The position numbers and the translations under genes were made by a program. Positions 45,181-53,780 of a stretch of 64,000 nucleotides of DNA are shown here, one piece after another. The notes beneath the pieces are model-generated. The model searched no databases and had not been told where the DNA came from. It was given only the letters and a program-made list of their open reading frames with translations. Origin of the DNA: Holophagaceae bacterium (lineage in GTDB: Bacteria > Acidobacteriota > Holophagae > Holophagales > Holophagaceae). Numbering within the stretch: position 1 is the stretch's first letter; every line of letters starts with the position of its first letter. The stretch lies in the NCBI GenBank assembly GCA_025363715.1, contig JANYLR010000054.1, positions 1 through 64,000 of the forward strand, read 5' to 3'.

Positions 45181-47787
45181 TCAGGTCTTGTTCTTCTTGC
45201 CGAGCAGTTTCATTTCCTTGAGAGGAAGGGTCGTCCGACGGATGCCGTCGAACTGGCAGAGGGCGTTGGCCACGGCACCGGCAGTGGGCACCAGGCCGAT
45301 CTCCCCCACGCCCTTGGCGCCGTATGGTCCCACCGCGTCCGGCACCTCGATGCCGATGATCTCCATGGGCGGCATGTCCTTGGCCCGAATGAGCCCAAGA
45401 TCGGCCATCTTGAGCGATACCGGTCGGCCGTCCTTGTAGGGGAATTCCTCGGTCACGGCGTAGCCCAGACCCATGTGCAGGGAGCCTTCGATCTGGCCTT
45501 CGTACAGGGTGGGGTTCATGATCTTGCCTGCGTCGTGCGCCGCGGTGATCCGGGTGATCTTGCCGGTCTCATCCAACTCCACCAGCTGCGCGGCGAAGCC
45601 GAAGGAGTAGTGGGTGATCACGTCGTAGCCGGGCTTGGCCGGCTTGCCGGGCGGCACGGTCCAGTCGCAGACCCAGCTGCCCCGGTATTCCTTCCCCACC
45701 AGATCCTTGAGGCTCAGACCCGAGGCCAGGTCCTTCTTCAGGTCTTTGCAGGCGGCGATCACGGAGTTGGCGAGCAGTGACGTGCCGCGGGAGCCGGTGG
45801 TCATGCCGGCTTCGGCTTCCTCGTTGGTCTCGACCAGTACCTCGATGTACTCCGGGGCGATGCCGGTCTCCTCCACCAGGGTCTGCACACCCATGGTGTA
45901 GTTGCCCTGCCCCATCTCGCACCAGCCGTGGTGGAGCTCCACCCGGTCCGCGGCCTTGATGACGATCTTGGCGTGGCTGAAGTCCGCCAGGCCGCAGCCG
46001 ATGCCGGTGTTCTTCATGCCCGCGGCGATCCCGGCGCACTTGGCGGCGTAGAAGCGGTCCTTGAGTGCCTCCAGGCACTTGCGGACGCCCACCCCGGCGG
46101 TGAGGGTCTGGCCCGTGGCGATAGTCCGCCCCTCGGTGAGGGCGTTGTCCCAGCGGAACTGCCAGCGGTCGAAGCCGCCCAGCTTGCACAGCTCGTCCAG
46201 GCAGGACTCGAAGGCGAAGTTGGACTGGTTGACGCCGAAGCCGCGAAAGGCACCGCAGGGGGCGTTGTTGGTGACCACCGCCGTGCCGTGTACCTGCACG
46301 TTGGGCATGTAGTAGGCCGCGGCCGAGTGGGAAACGGCCCGCTCGATCACCGCCAGCCCGACGCTGGAATAGGCGCCGCTATCCGAGTGCATGGTGACCA
46401 CCATGCCCGTCAGGCGACCAGCCTTGTCACAGCCCACGGCGTAGTCCATCACGATCGGATGGCGCTTGGTGTGCATGCACAGGGATTCCTTGCGGGTGAG
46501 CTTCACCATGGCGGGCCGGCCCGTCAGCCAGGCCAACAGGGTCGCGTGGCTCTGGGTGGTGATGTCCTCCTTGCCGCCGAAGCCGCCGCCGTTCTGCACC
46601 TGCACCACGTTCACGAGGGCATTGGGCAGGCCCAGCATCAGCGCCAGCTGGTGGCGATCCTCGTAGACGCCCTGGCTGCAGCTGTAGACCTTCACGCCGG
46701 GCTGCCCGTCCTTCTGCCAGGGCAGGGACAGCGTGGCCTCGGGCTCCAGGAAGGCGTGCTCCACCCGCTGGGTGGTGAAGCGGTTGCGGGTCACGAAGGC
46801 CGAACCTGCCAGGGCGGCCTCGGCGTCCCCCACCTTCACGGCGGCCCGGTGCAGCACGTTGCCCGCGAACATGGGGTGGACCTGATCGGATTCGGGGCGC
46901 AGAGCCTCGAACACATCGGTGACGGGGCTGAGCACCTCGTACTCCACCTTCACCAGGGCCGCGGCCTTCCGGGCGATGGCTTCCGTCTCCGCCGCCACCG
47001 TGGCCAGCACATCACCAATGAAGCAGGTGGTCTCGCCCTCGGCCACCAGCACGGGCCAGTCCATGGTGATGGAGCCCATGTGGCGCTTGGCGGGAACATC
47101 CTTTGCAAGGAGCACCTTGACCACACCTGGAACGGCCTCGGCCTCGGAGATGTCGATCTTCAGCACCTTGGCCCGCGGGTGGTCCGAGAAGCGCATGGCT
47201 CCAAAGATCATGCCGGGTTCCTTCATGTCGCCCACGAAGACCCGGTCGCCCAGGACGGCTTCCCGGCCAGAATACTTCCCGTGGCGCGTGCCCACGCGAC
47301 CCGTGCCCTGGGGCATGACCACGGCCTTGTTCTCCCGGAAGGCCTCGGCGGCGCACTCAATCGAATCGATGACCTTCTTGTAGCCCGTACACCGGCAGAT
47401 GTTCCCGGAGAGCCCGCCGGCGATTTCATCTCGCGTGGGGTTCGGATTCTTGTCCAGCATCGCCTTGGCCTTCATCACGATGCCCGGCGTACAGAAGCCG
47501 CACTGCACACCGCCCTTGACCACGAAGGCATCCGCGAAGACCTCCCGCTCCCGGCCCGTCAGGCCCTCGGCGGTGACCAGGGACTTGCCTGCCAGGTCCT
47601 TCATCTTCATCCGGCAGCTCAGGCGCGCCGCGCCGTCCACCAGCACCGTGCAGCAGCCGCAGACCCCCTCGCCGGAGCAGCCATCCTTGGGGCTGATGAG
47701 ACCCGCGACCTCGCGAAGGTACGAGAGGACCTCCATCTCGGGGTCGGCCTCGAAACGCGTGAGCTGACCGTTGAGCGTGAATTCCAT
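45181..47787 (-). CDS. xdhD: Selenium-dependent-type xanthine dehydrogenase, fused Fe-S and molybdenum subunits
   Basis: An 868-residue molybdenum hydroxylase in a single chain. The first [2Fe-2S] cluster uses CSGEGVCGCC (37-46) and the second GFC...CRCTGY (about 97-135). The molybdopterin domain shows GGGFGGKED, APCGAFRGFG and GVGEIGLVP. The family is the one whose members carry labile selenium at the Mo centre. No FAD subunit is attached; YgfK encoded two genes downstream may supply electron transfer. A shared AT-rich motif lies 64 nt before the start. No selenium-handling genes are in this window. Confidence 0.9.
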   Translation of the reverse strand: MEFTLNGQLTRFEADPEMEVLSYLREVAGLISPKDGCSGEGVCGCCTVLVDGAARLSCRMKMKDLAGKSLVTAEGLTGREREVFADAFVVKGGVQCGFCTPGIVMKAKAMLDKNPNPTRDEIAGGLSGNICRCTGYKKVIDSIECAAEAFRENKAVVMPQGTGRVGTRHGKYSGREAVLGDRVFVGDMKEPGMIFGAMRFSDHPRAKVLKIDISEAEAVPGVVKVLLAKDVPAKRHMGSITMDWPVLVAEGETTCFIGDVLATVAAETEAIARKAAALVKVEYEVLSPVTDVFEALRPESDQVHPMFAGNVLHRAAVKVGDAEAALAGSAFVTRNRFTTQRVEHAFLEPEATLSLPWQKDGQPGVKVYSCSQGVYEDRHQLALMLGLPNALVNVVQVQNGGGFGGKEDITTQSHATLLAWLTGRPAMVKLTRKESLCMHTKRHPIVMDYAVGCDKAGRLTGMVVTMHSDSGAYSSVGLAVIERAVSHSAAAYYMPNVQVHGTAVVTNNAPCGAFRGFGVNQSNFAFESCLDELCKLGGFDRWQFRWDNALTEGRTIATGQTLTAGVGVRKCLEALKDRFYAAKCAGIAAGMKNTGIGCGLADFSHAKIVIKAADRVELHHGWCEMGQGNYTMGVQTLVEETGIAPEYIEVLVETNEEAEAGMTTGSRGTSLLANSVIAACKDLKKDLASGLSLKDLVGKEYRGSWVCDWTVPPGKPAKPGYDVITHYSFGFAAQLVELDETGKITRITAAHDAGKIMNPTLYEGQIEGSLHMGLGYAVTEEFPYKDGRPVSLKMADLGLIRAKDMPPMEIIGIEVPDAVGPYGAKGVGEIGLVPTAGAVANALCQFDGIRRTTLPLKEMKLLGKKNKT

Positions 47788-47850
47788 GGGTCCCTCTCCT
47801 CTTCATTCTAGAAATCGCAAGAGGTAGAACAATATTTTTTCTCTCGTGAT

Positions 47851-47876
47851 TAATTTTTTGTACTCGCCGTCACGAA
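47851..47876 (-). promoter_or_regulatory. AT-rich leader motif upstream of xdhD (copy A)
   Basis: The plus strand reads TAATTTTTTGTACTC and then GCCGTCACGAA. A second copy lies upstream of arcC at 49023-49048; 21 of 26 bases agree and the first 15 are identical. Both copies are 60-85 nt upstream of a minus-strand start codon. On the minus strand it reads CGTGA, 6 nt, GTACAAAAAATTA, somewhat like a degenerate Crp/Fnr half-site. The regulator is unknown. Confidence 0.5.
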
Positions 47877-47893
47877 TCCCCCACTCCGAAGGA

Positions 47894-47935
47894 CCTGCGA
47901 TCCGGATTGGTCTGACTTCAAGTGACCATCGCAGG
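47894..47935. repeat. Nested inverted repeat between arcC and xdhD
   Basis: CCTGCGAT (47894-47901) pairs with ATCGCAGG (47928-47935). Inside, GGTC/GACC and ACTT/AAGT extend an interrupted stem. It could terminate the carbamate kinase transcript or belong to the control region of xdhD. No T-run follows on the minus strand. The rest of the gap 47788-47996 is AT-rich control DNA without a gene. Confidence 0.5.
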
Positions 47936-47996
47936 GTTTAATATAACCTCTTTGTCAACTTCATCTAGACAGGGAATGAGCCCCTGCCTTTCCCGA

Positions 47997-48941
47997 TCAG
48001 GGGACGATGTGCGTGCCGCCCCGGCCGGCCAGCGCGATGCCGAGATGGGCCGGATCCGTGACGATGGCCTCCTTGCCGCCCTGCTCGAGAAAGTCCACCA
48101 CGGCCTGGATCTTGGGCAGCATGCTGCCGGGCTTGAAGTGGCCCTCGGCGATGTACTGCTTCGCCTCGGCGAGGGTGATTTTGTCCAGACTCCGCTGGGT
48201 GGGCTTGCCGAAGTCCAGGCAGACCTTCTCCACGGCGGTGGAGATGACCAGCAGGTCTGCTCCCAGTTGCTGGGCGAGAAGGCTGGAGGCCAGGTCCTTG
48301 TCGATGACGGCCGCTGCCCCGGAAATCTGTCCGGCCGCATCCTCCACCACGGCGATGCCACCGCCGCCGCAGGCGATCACCACCGCGCCCGCATCCAGGA
48401 GCGTCTTGACCACTGGCAGCTCGAGGACCCGCTTTGGCGTCGGCGAGGCCACGACCCGCCGCCAGCCGCGCCCAGCATCCTCCACCAGCTCCCAGCCATC
48501 CTTCTCGCGGTGGGCCTGGGCTTGCTCCAGGCTCATGAAGGACCCGATGGGCTTGTTGGGCCGGAGGAAGGCTGGATCCTGGGCGTCCACCAGGACCTGG
48601 GTGACCACGGTGGCGGCCACGCGCCCCATGCCCCGCTTCTTGAACGCGTTGTGGAGCGCGCACTGCAGGTGGTAGCCCAGGGCGCCCTGGGTATCGGCCA
48701 CGCAGCTGTCGAGAGGCACCATGTGCAACTCGGGGGCGGCCAGCTCGGAGCGGCGCAGGATAAAGCCCACCTGGGGTCCATTGCCGTGAGTGACCACCAG
48801 CCGGAGTTCCTCGGACTCGAGCATCGTGGCGATATGCTCGCAGGTCTGCACCGCGGCCTGGTACTGGTCCGGGACCTGGGTGTGGTCGTTGTCGGAGATG
48901 AGGGAGTTGCCCCCGATGGCGATGACTACAGTGCGGGTCAT
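47997..48941 (-). CDS. arcC: Carbamate kinase (copy 1)
   Basis: It transfers phosphate from carbamoyl phosphate to ADP, making ATP. It is 314 residues of the amino-acid-kinase fold, with VVIAIGGNSLI, VVTHGNGPQVGF, the VIACGGGGIAVVED loop and VIDKDLASSLLA. ATG 48941 (MTRTVV) with GAGGGG upstream is preferred to the in-frame codon at 48956. It follows a second carbamate kinase gene but has its own leader with an AT-rich motif and palindrome, so the two copies may be expressed differently. Confidence 0.92.
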   Translation of the reverse strand: MTRTVVIAIGGNSLISDNDHTQVPDQYQAAVQTCEHIATMLESEELRLVVTHGNGPQVGFILRRSELAAPELHMVPLDSCVADTQGALGYHLQCALHNAFKKRGMGRVAATVVTQVLVDAQDPAFLRPNKPIGSFMSLEQAQAHREKDGWELVEDAGRGWRRVVASPTPKRVLELPVVKTLLDAGAVVIACGGGGIAVVEDAAGQISGAAAVIDKDLASSLLAQQLGADLLVISTAVEKVCLDFGKPTQRSLDKITLAEAKQYIAEGHFKPGSMLPKIQAVVDFLEQGGKEAIVTDPAHLGIALAGRGGTHIVP

Positions 48942-49008
48942 GTCGATTCCCCTCAAAGAGGTTGGAGGCTGAAAGGAGGCGGCGCCATCAGGTCGGATGG
49001 ACTAATTT

Positions 49009-49025
49009 TTATCTATTATAGATAA
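49009..49025. promoter_or_regulatory. 17-bp AT palindrome containing a TATAAT
   Basis: TTATCTAT and ATAGATAA flank a central T without mismatch. On the minus strand it contains a perfect TATAAT hexamer, so a regulator bound here would cover the -10 of the arcC copy 1 promoter. No good -35 is seen at the right distance, which suggests an activated promoter. Confidence 0.5.
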
Positions 49026-49048
49026 TTTTTTGTACTCCGCATCACAAG
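49023..49048 (-). promoter_or_regulatory. AT-rich leader motif upstream of arcC copy 1 (copy B)
   Basis: This is the partner of the motif at 47851-47876: TAATTTTTTGTACTC is identical and the next 11 bases share CATCACA-like positions. It overlaps the end of the 17-bp palindrome. Shared motif plus shared position suggest common regulation of xdhD and carbamate kinase. Confidence 0.5.
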
Positions 49049-49091
49049 TCTCCACCTCTGCCCGGCTCGCGACCTGAACGGCAGGGGGGGT

Positions 49092-50039
49092 TCAGTCGCG
49101 GACGATGCGGGTGCCGACGGTGGCGGGGTCCTCGGTGGCCAGGGCCTCGGCGGTGGTGATGAGCACCTCGTGACCGCCCCCTTCCAGGTAGGCCAGGGCG
49201 CTTTCGATTTTGGGCCCCATGCTGCCCGGCGGGAACTGGCCTTCGGCCAGGTGCTTCCGGGCCTCGCTGGCGCTGAGCCGGTCCACCCAGCGCTGGCTGG
49301 GCTTGCCGAAGTCGATGGCCACCTTGGCCACACCCGTGAGGATGATGAAGAGGTCGGCGCCCAGCTGGGCCGCCAGCAGGGCGCTGAGCCGGTCCTTGTC
49401 GATGACGGCCTCCACGCCCACCAGAAAGCCGCTGGCATCCCGGATCACGGGGATGCCACCGCCACCGCCGGCGATCACCGAACTGCCGGACTGGAGCAGC
49501 AGCTTGATGGCCTCCAGCTGGACGATTTCCAGGGGTTTGGGTGAAGGCACCACCTTGCGCCAGCCCCGGCCCGAATCCTCCTTCATCTTCCAGCGCTTGG
49601 AGCGCATCAGCTCCAGGGCCCGGAACTCAGGATAGAAGGGACCTACAGGTTTCGTCGGGTCCTGGAAGCCCCGGTCCTCCTTGTCCACCACCACTTCGGT
49701 GAGCACGGTGGTGACCGGCGTGTCGATCCCCAGGAAGCGCAGCCGGTTGATGAGCATGCGCTCCAGCAGGTAGCCCATGGACCCCTGGGTCATGGCGCCG
49801 CAGACATCCAGGCTGTAGGGCGGGATCTGGCCCGAACCGGCTTCCTGCTGGATGAGGATGTTGCCCACCTGCGGGCCGTTGCCATGCACCACGCACAGCG
49901 CGTAGCCCTCGGCCACCACCCGGGCCAGCATCTCCGCCGTCTCCCGGGCGTTCTCCTGCTGCTCCTCCTGGAGCCCGCGCTCCTTCTCCTTAAGCAGCGC
50001 GTTGCCGCCGATGGCCAATAGTGCGATTTTTCGGGTCAT
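49092..50039 (-). CDS. arcC: Carbamate kinase (copy 2)
   Basis: A second carbamate kinase of 315 residues with ALLAIGGNALL, VVHGNGPQVGN, VIAGGGGGIPVIRD and VIDKDRLSALLA. The sequence is clearly diverged from copy 1, so this is not a recent tandem duplication. It lies 39 nt after the XdhB gene on the same strand. Two kinases beside a carbamoyltransferase point to carbamoyl phosphate as the main energy-yielding product of the pathway. Confidence 0.92.
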   Translation of the reverse strand: MTRKIALLAIGGNALLKEKERGLQEEQQENARETAEMLARVVAEGYALCVVHGNGPQVGNILIQQEAGSGQIPPYSLDVCGAMTQGSMGYLLERMLINRLRFLGIDTPVTTVLTEVVVDKEDRGFQDPTKPVGPFYPEFRALELMRSKRWKMKEDSGRGWRKVVPSPKPLEIVQLEAIKLLLQSGSSVIAGGGGGIPVIRDASGFLVGVEAVIDKDRLSALLAAQLGADLFIILTGVAKVAIDFGKPSQRWVDRLSASEARKHLAEGQFPPGSMGPKIESALAYLEGGGHEVLITTAEALATEDPATVGTRIVRD

Positions 50040-50078
50040 GCCGTGCCTCGAGAAAGGGATTAAGAGTGGTTGGACACT

Positions 50079-50945
50079 CTAAACGTTCGCCAGTTCCCGG
50101 AGCATATGGCCGAGGACATTCTGCGTGACGACGCTGCGGTAGTGGGCGCTGGCGCGGATATCGTCGATGGGGCTCATGTCAGCCAGGAGCGCCGCCCGGG
50201 CCGCGAGGACCGGCAGGTCGGTCAGGGATTTCCCCAGCAGCGCGGCTTCGGCGTTCCTGGCCCGCACGGGGGCCGGCGCTACCGAGCCCAGCCCGATGCG
50301 CAGCTCCGCCAGATTGCCATCCACGATGCGGACATGGGCGGCCAGACAGACCTTGGCGATGGCCTGGGCCTGCCGGGTGCCCACCTTGCGGAAATAGTGG
50401 AAGCTCCTGCCCTCGGGCTTCGGCACCAGGATGCGCGCCACCAGTTCGTCCGCCGCCAAATCCATCTGCTTGTAGCCCAGGTGGAAGTGATCGTAGGCCA
50501 CACGCCGGCGGCCACGGCTGGACACCAGCTCCAGCTCGGCGCCGTAGGCCAGCAGGCTGGGCGGTGTGTCCGCCGCGGGACTGGCGTTGACGATGTTGCC
50601 CCCAAGGGTGCCCCGGTTCTGGATGGCCAGGGCGCCCGTGGCCCGGGCACTCTTCACCAGGTTGGGAAAGTGCTGGTGCACGGCCCGGTGGTCCCGGATG
50701 TCCGAGAAGGTCGCCAGGGAGCCGAAAGCCAGGCAGGCGCCCTCCTCCTGAATGCCCCGCAGTTCCGCGAGGCCAGATAGGTCCAGGAAGCGCGTGGCCT
50801 TCAGCCGGCCAGCGTTGTAGACCACCATGAGATCCGTCCCCCCAGCGAAGGGGGTCCAGACCCCGGGTTCGCCGGAGAGCATCGCCAGGGCCTCCGTCAG
50901 GCTGCCGGGCACCCGGATATCGCAATCGGACAGGTAGCCTCTCAT
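50079..50945 (-). CDS. xdhB: Xanthine dehydrogenase, FAD-binding subunit
   Basis: A medium-subunit flavoprotein of 288 residues. The FAD loop is FAGGTDLMVVYNAG, followed by IQNRGTLGGNIVNASPAAD, which is diagnostic for this family. It carries electrons from the iron-sulfur subunit to NAD+ or another acceptor. The ATG (50945) overlaps the iron-sulfur subunit gene by four bases. Order in the operon is molybdenum, iron-sulfur, FAD. Confidence 0.93.
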   Translation of the reverse strand: MRGYLSDCDIRVPGSLTEALAMLSGEPGVWTPFAGGTDLMVVYNAGRLKATRFLDLSGLAELRGIQEEGACLAFGSLATFSDIRDHRAVHQHFPNLVKSARATGALAIQNRGTLGGNIVNASPAADTPPSLLAYGAELELVSSRGRRRVAYDHFHLGYKQMDLAADELVARILVPKPEGRSFHYFRKVGTRQAQAIAKVCLAAHVRIVDGNLAELRIGLGSVAPAPVRARNAEAALLGKSLTDLPVLAARAALLADMSPIDDIRASAHYRSVVTQNVLGHMLRELANV

Positions 50946-51421
50946 CTCGAGGCTCCATCGGCGGCGGCGGTCTGCACCGCGTCCAGGATCTTGGAGTAGC
51001 CTGTGCACCGGCACAGGTTCCCCGCCAACCCATCGCGGATCTCATCCTCCGTGGGATTGGGGCAGCGGTTCAGGAGGTCCGTGGCCGCCACCAGCATGCC
51101 GGGCGTGCAGAAGCCGCACTGGGCGCCGTTGTGGGCCACGAAGGCCGCCTGAATGGGAGACAGCTCTCCGCCCCGGGCCAGCCCTTCCACCGTGATCACC
51201 TCGGCGCCCTGGGCCTGCACCGCGGGCACCAGACAGCTATTCACCACCTGGCCATTCAGGAAGATCGTGCAGGCGCCGCACTCGCCTTCTCCGCAGCCTT
51301 CCTTGGTGCCGGTGAGGCGTAGGTCTTCTCGAAGCACGTCCAGAAGACGGGCGAAAGGGTGCACGTTGACGCTGCGCTCCTCGCCGTTCAGTTTCATCAC
51401 CAGGTTGATGCGATCAGCCAT
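50942..51421 (-). CDS. xdhC: Xanthine dehydrogenase, [2Fe-2S] subunit
   Basis: The small subunit of 159 residues has the plant-type ferredoxin motif GCGEGECGACTIFLNG and the second cluster in CGFCTPGM plus NLCRCTGYSKI. It links the molybdenum and FAD subunits. ATG 51421 overlaps the end of the xdhA gene by 8 bp and has GAGG upstream. An in-frame codon at 51436 would add only five residues. Confidence 0.94.
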   Translation of the reverse strand: MADRINLVMKLNGEERSVNVHPFARLLDVLREDLRLTGTKEGCGEGECGACTIFLNGQVVNSCLVPAVQAQGAEVITVEGLARGGELSPIQAAFVAHNGAQCGFCTPGMLVAATDLLNRCPNPTEDEIRDGLAGNLCRCTGYSKILDAVQTAAADGASR

Positions 51422-53654
51422 GGGACACCTCCTCACAGCGCTGCAGAAGCCGCTCTGGCGTCATGGGAACTTCATCCAGCCGCAGGGGGCCGAGGGCGCC
51501 TTCCAGGGCGTTCAGCAGGGCCGGGGCGGGCCCGTCCATGGGCAATTCGCCGATGCCCTTGGCGCCACCGGGGCCCGCCGGGTGGGCATTCTCCAGGAAG
51601 ACCACCTGAATGCGCGGCAGGTCCGCGCTGGTGGGAATGATGTAGTTGGTCATCTGGTTGTTGATCATGCGGCCCTGCTTCGTGGTGACTTCTTCCCATA
51701 GGCCCCAGCCGATGCCCTGGGCCACGCCGCCCTCAACCTGGCCGGCGGCCAGCCGGGGATTCACCACGCGCCCCACCTCCTGCACGGTGACGAAGTCCTC
51801 GACCTTCACCTCGTAGGTATCCAGATCCACGGCCACCTCGGCGGCGTAGCAGGCCCAGGAGAAGGTGGGATAGGCATCGCCCTGGTAGGTGCTGTCGTTC
51901 CAGACGATGTTGGGAGGCCGGTGGTACTGCCCATAGCACTTCACGGAACCAAGCGTTGCCACGGCTTTGGCAACGGCTACCTGGAAGGACTCTGGGGTGT
52001 AGGGCTCCTGCAGGAAGCCCTGCTGCACCAGGGACTGCTTGAAGCCGATGGCGGCGTCCTCCAGGATCCGGCCCACCATCATGGTGCTGCGGGAGGCCAC
52101 GGTGGGCCCGCTGTTGGGCACCCGGTCCGTATCCACCTCGGCCACGTCCACCAGCTCGTAGGGCAGCTTGAGGGCCTCGGCGACGATCTGGGAGAACACG
52201 GTGTTCTTCCCCTGCCCCATTTCCGTGGAGGCCGCGAGAATCGACACTGTGCCGTCGGCCAGTCCTTCGACCCCCGCCACGGAGGCCAGGTAGGACTCGC
52301 CGCTGCCGGTGAAGCCGCAGCCGTGCATGAACACCGAGAAGCCCACGCCCCGCTTGATGGGCCCTTCCCCCTGGTTGGTGATGGCGAAGGCCGCACGCTT
52401 GTCGTGGTAACCGATCTCAGCGAGGGCCCTGTCCATGAGGCCGCCCAGGTCGAGATCCTCCCGGATCACCTGGCCCGTGGCCATGGTGTCGCCCAGCCGC
52501 AGGAAGTTCTTCCGGCGCAGTTCCACGGGATCCAGGCCCAGCTTGCGGGCGCAGATGTCCATGTGGCGTTCCATCGCGAAGAGGCTCTGGGGCGCCCCGA
52601 AGCCGCGGAAGGCCCCGGGAGGCGGTGTGTTCGTGGCCACGGCGCGGGCATGCACCTTCACATGGGGACAGCGGTACAGGCCCGCCGCGTGGATGGCACC
52701 ACGGCTCAGCACCACCGGGGACATGGTGGCGTAGGCCCCGCCGTCGATGACGAAGTCCGTTTCCAGGGCCAGAAGGTGGCCTTCGGCGTCGAAGGCCGTC
52801 TTCAGGCGGGAGCGGCTGGGATGCCGCTTGGTGGTGCAGGCCAGGTCCTCTTCCCGGTCGTAGATCAGCTTTACCGGCTTGCCGCTCTTCCAAGCCAGCA
52901 GGGCCGCGTGGCCACCATTCACGGAGGGATAGTCCTCCTTGCCACCGAAGGCGCCGCCCATCTCCATGGCCACCACCCGCACCCGGTCTTCGGGCAGGCC
53001 GAAGAGCTGCTTGAGGGCGCCATGCACATAGTAGGGACACTGCAGCGAACCCCAGACCGTCACCCAGGTCTGGGCGTCCTTTTCCTCCACCACCGCCACC
53101 ATGGCGTTGGTTTCCAGGTACATCTGCTCCTGGGCGCCCGTGAAGTACTCCCCTTCGATCACGTGGGCGGCCCGGTCCCAAACCTTAGAGGGATCGCCCT
53201 TCTGGATGCGAATTTCCTTCAGGAGATTGTGCGTGCCATAGATGACCTGCTCCAGGTCCAGGGAGGCCTGGATATCCAGGATCGCCGGGAGCTCCTCCAC
53301 CTCGAGCGCGACGGCCAGCCGGGCCCTTTCGGCCAGGTGGCGATTGGAATGCGCGAGCAGCACCACGGGCTGCTCCATGTGCGTAATCTCTTCGCCGATC
53401 CCCACCAGGAAGGGCTGGTCATGCATCACGGAGGCCACGAGGTTCTTCCCGGGGATATCCGCGGCGGTGACGATGGTAAATTCGGCCCAGGGAATGCCCC
53501 CGCCGAAGTGGATGCCCTTCAGGATGCCCCGGGGCACCTGGGAGCGGACCGTGACGCCGTGGAGGGCGTCCGGCACGAATTTGTCGTCCGTGTAGATGGC
53601 TGTGCCCATGACCTTGGCACGGCCTTCCTTCCGGTGGGAAGAAGCTCCGATCAC
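51414..53654 (-). CDS. xdhA: Xanthine dehydrogenase, molybdenum-binding subunit
   Basis: The large subunit of 746 residues binds molybdopterin and hydroxylates the purine ring. Motifs: EMGGAFGGKEDYP, PPPGAFRGFGAPQ, ASTEMGQGKNT, and the GGAKGIGELPMDGP loop with the catalytic glutamate. GTG 53654 is chosen because AGGAGG (53660-53665) lies exactly 5 nt upstream and the product then begins MIGASSHRKEGRAKVMG, the usual start of the family (E. coli XdhA, 752). Longer in-frame starts up to 53744 are unlikely. Confidence 0.93.
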   Translation of the reverse strand: MIGASSHRKEGRAKVMGTAIYTDDKFVPDALHGVTVRSQVPRGILKGIHFGGGIPWAEFTIVTAADIPGKNLVASVMHDQPFLVGIGEEITHMEQPVVLLAHSNRHLAERARLAVALEVEELPAILDIQASLDLEQVIYGTHNLLKEIRIQKGDPSKVWDRAAHVIEGEYFTGAQEQMYLETNAMVAVVEEKDAQTWVTVWGSLQCPYYVHGALKQLFGLPEDRVRVVAMEMGGAFGGKEDYPSVNGGHAALLAWKSGKPVKLIYDREEDLACTTKRHPSRSRLKTAFDAEGHLLALETDFVIDGGAYATMSPVVLSRGAIHAAGLYRCPHVKVHARAVATNTPPPGAFRGFGAPQSLFAMERHMDICARKLGLDPVELRRKNFLRLGDTMATGQVIREDLDLGGLMDRALAEIGYHDKRAAFAITNQGEGPIKRGVGFSVFMHGCGFTGSGESYLASVAGVEGLADGTVSILAASTEMGQGKNTVFSQIVAEALKLPYELVDVAEVDTDRVPNSGPTVASRSTMMVGRILEDAAIGFKQSLVQQGFLQEPYTPESFQVAVAKAVATLGSVKCYGQYHRPPNIVWNDSTYQGDAYPTFSWACYAAEVAVDLDTYEVKVEDFVTVQEVGRVVNPRLAAGQVEGGVAQGIGWGLWEEVTTKQGRMINNQMTNYIIPTSADLPRIQVVFLENAHPAGPGGAKGIGELPMDGPAPALLNALEGALGPLRLDEVPMTPERLLQRCEEVSHG

Positions 53655-53659
53655 TGGGG

Positions 53660-53665
53660 CCTCCT
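53660..53665 (-). promoter_or_regulatory. Ribosome binding site that fixes the xdhA start
   Basis: A perfect AGGAGG on the minus strand, 5 nt before GTG 53654. It argues against the upstream in-frame starts and explains use of a GTG codon. Confidence 0.75.
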
Positions 53666-53732
53666 GGTGGGCGGTGAAGCGTTCCCGCACGGGGACATGC
53701 CCGTGCGGGGCAAAGCCTGAAGGATGAGATGA

Positions 53733-53766
53733 CAGGTGGGGCAAGGTTGTTGCCCCTCCCCACCTG
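53733..53766. repeat. Hairpin between the BMP protein gene and xdhA
   Basis: CAGGTGGGG (53733-53741) pairs with CCCCACCTG (53758-53766). An alternative inner stem GGGGCAA/TTGCCCC (53738-53744 with 53750-53756) excludes part of the outer one. No T-run follows on the minus strand, so it may be a processing or attenuation structure that lets the binding protein be made in excess. Confidence 0.5.
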
Positions 53767-53780
53767 CCACGGCCATCAAC

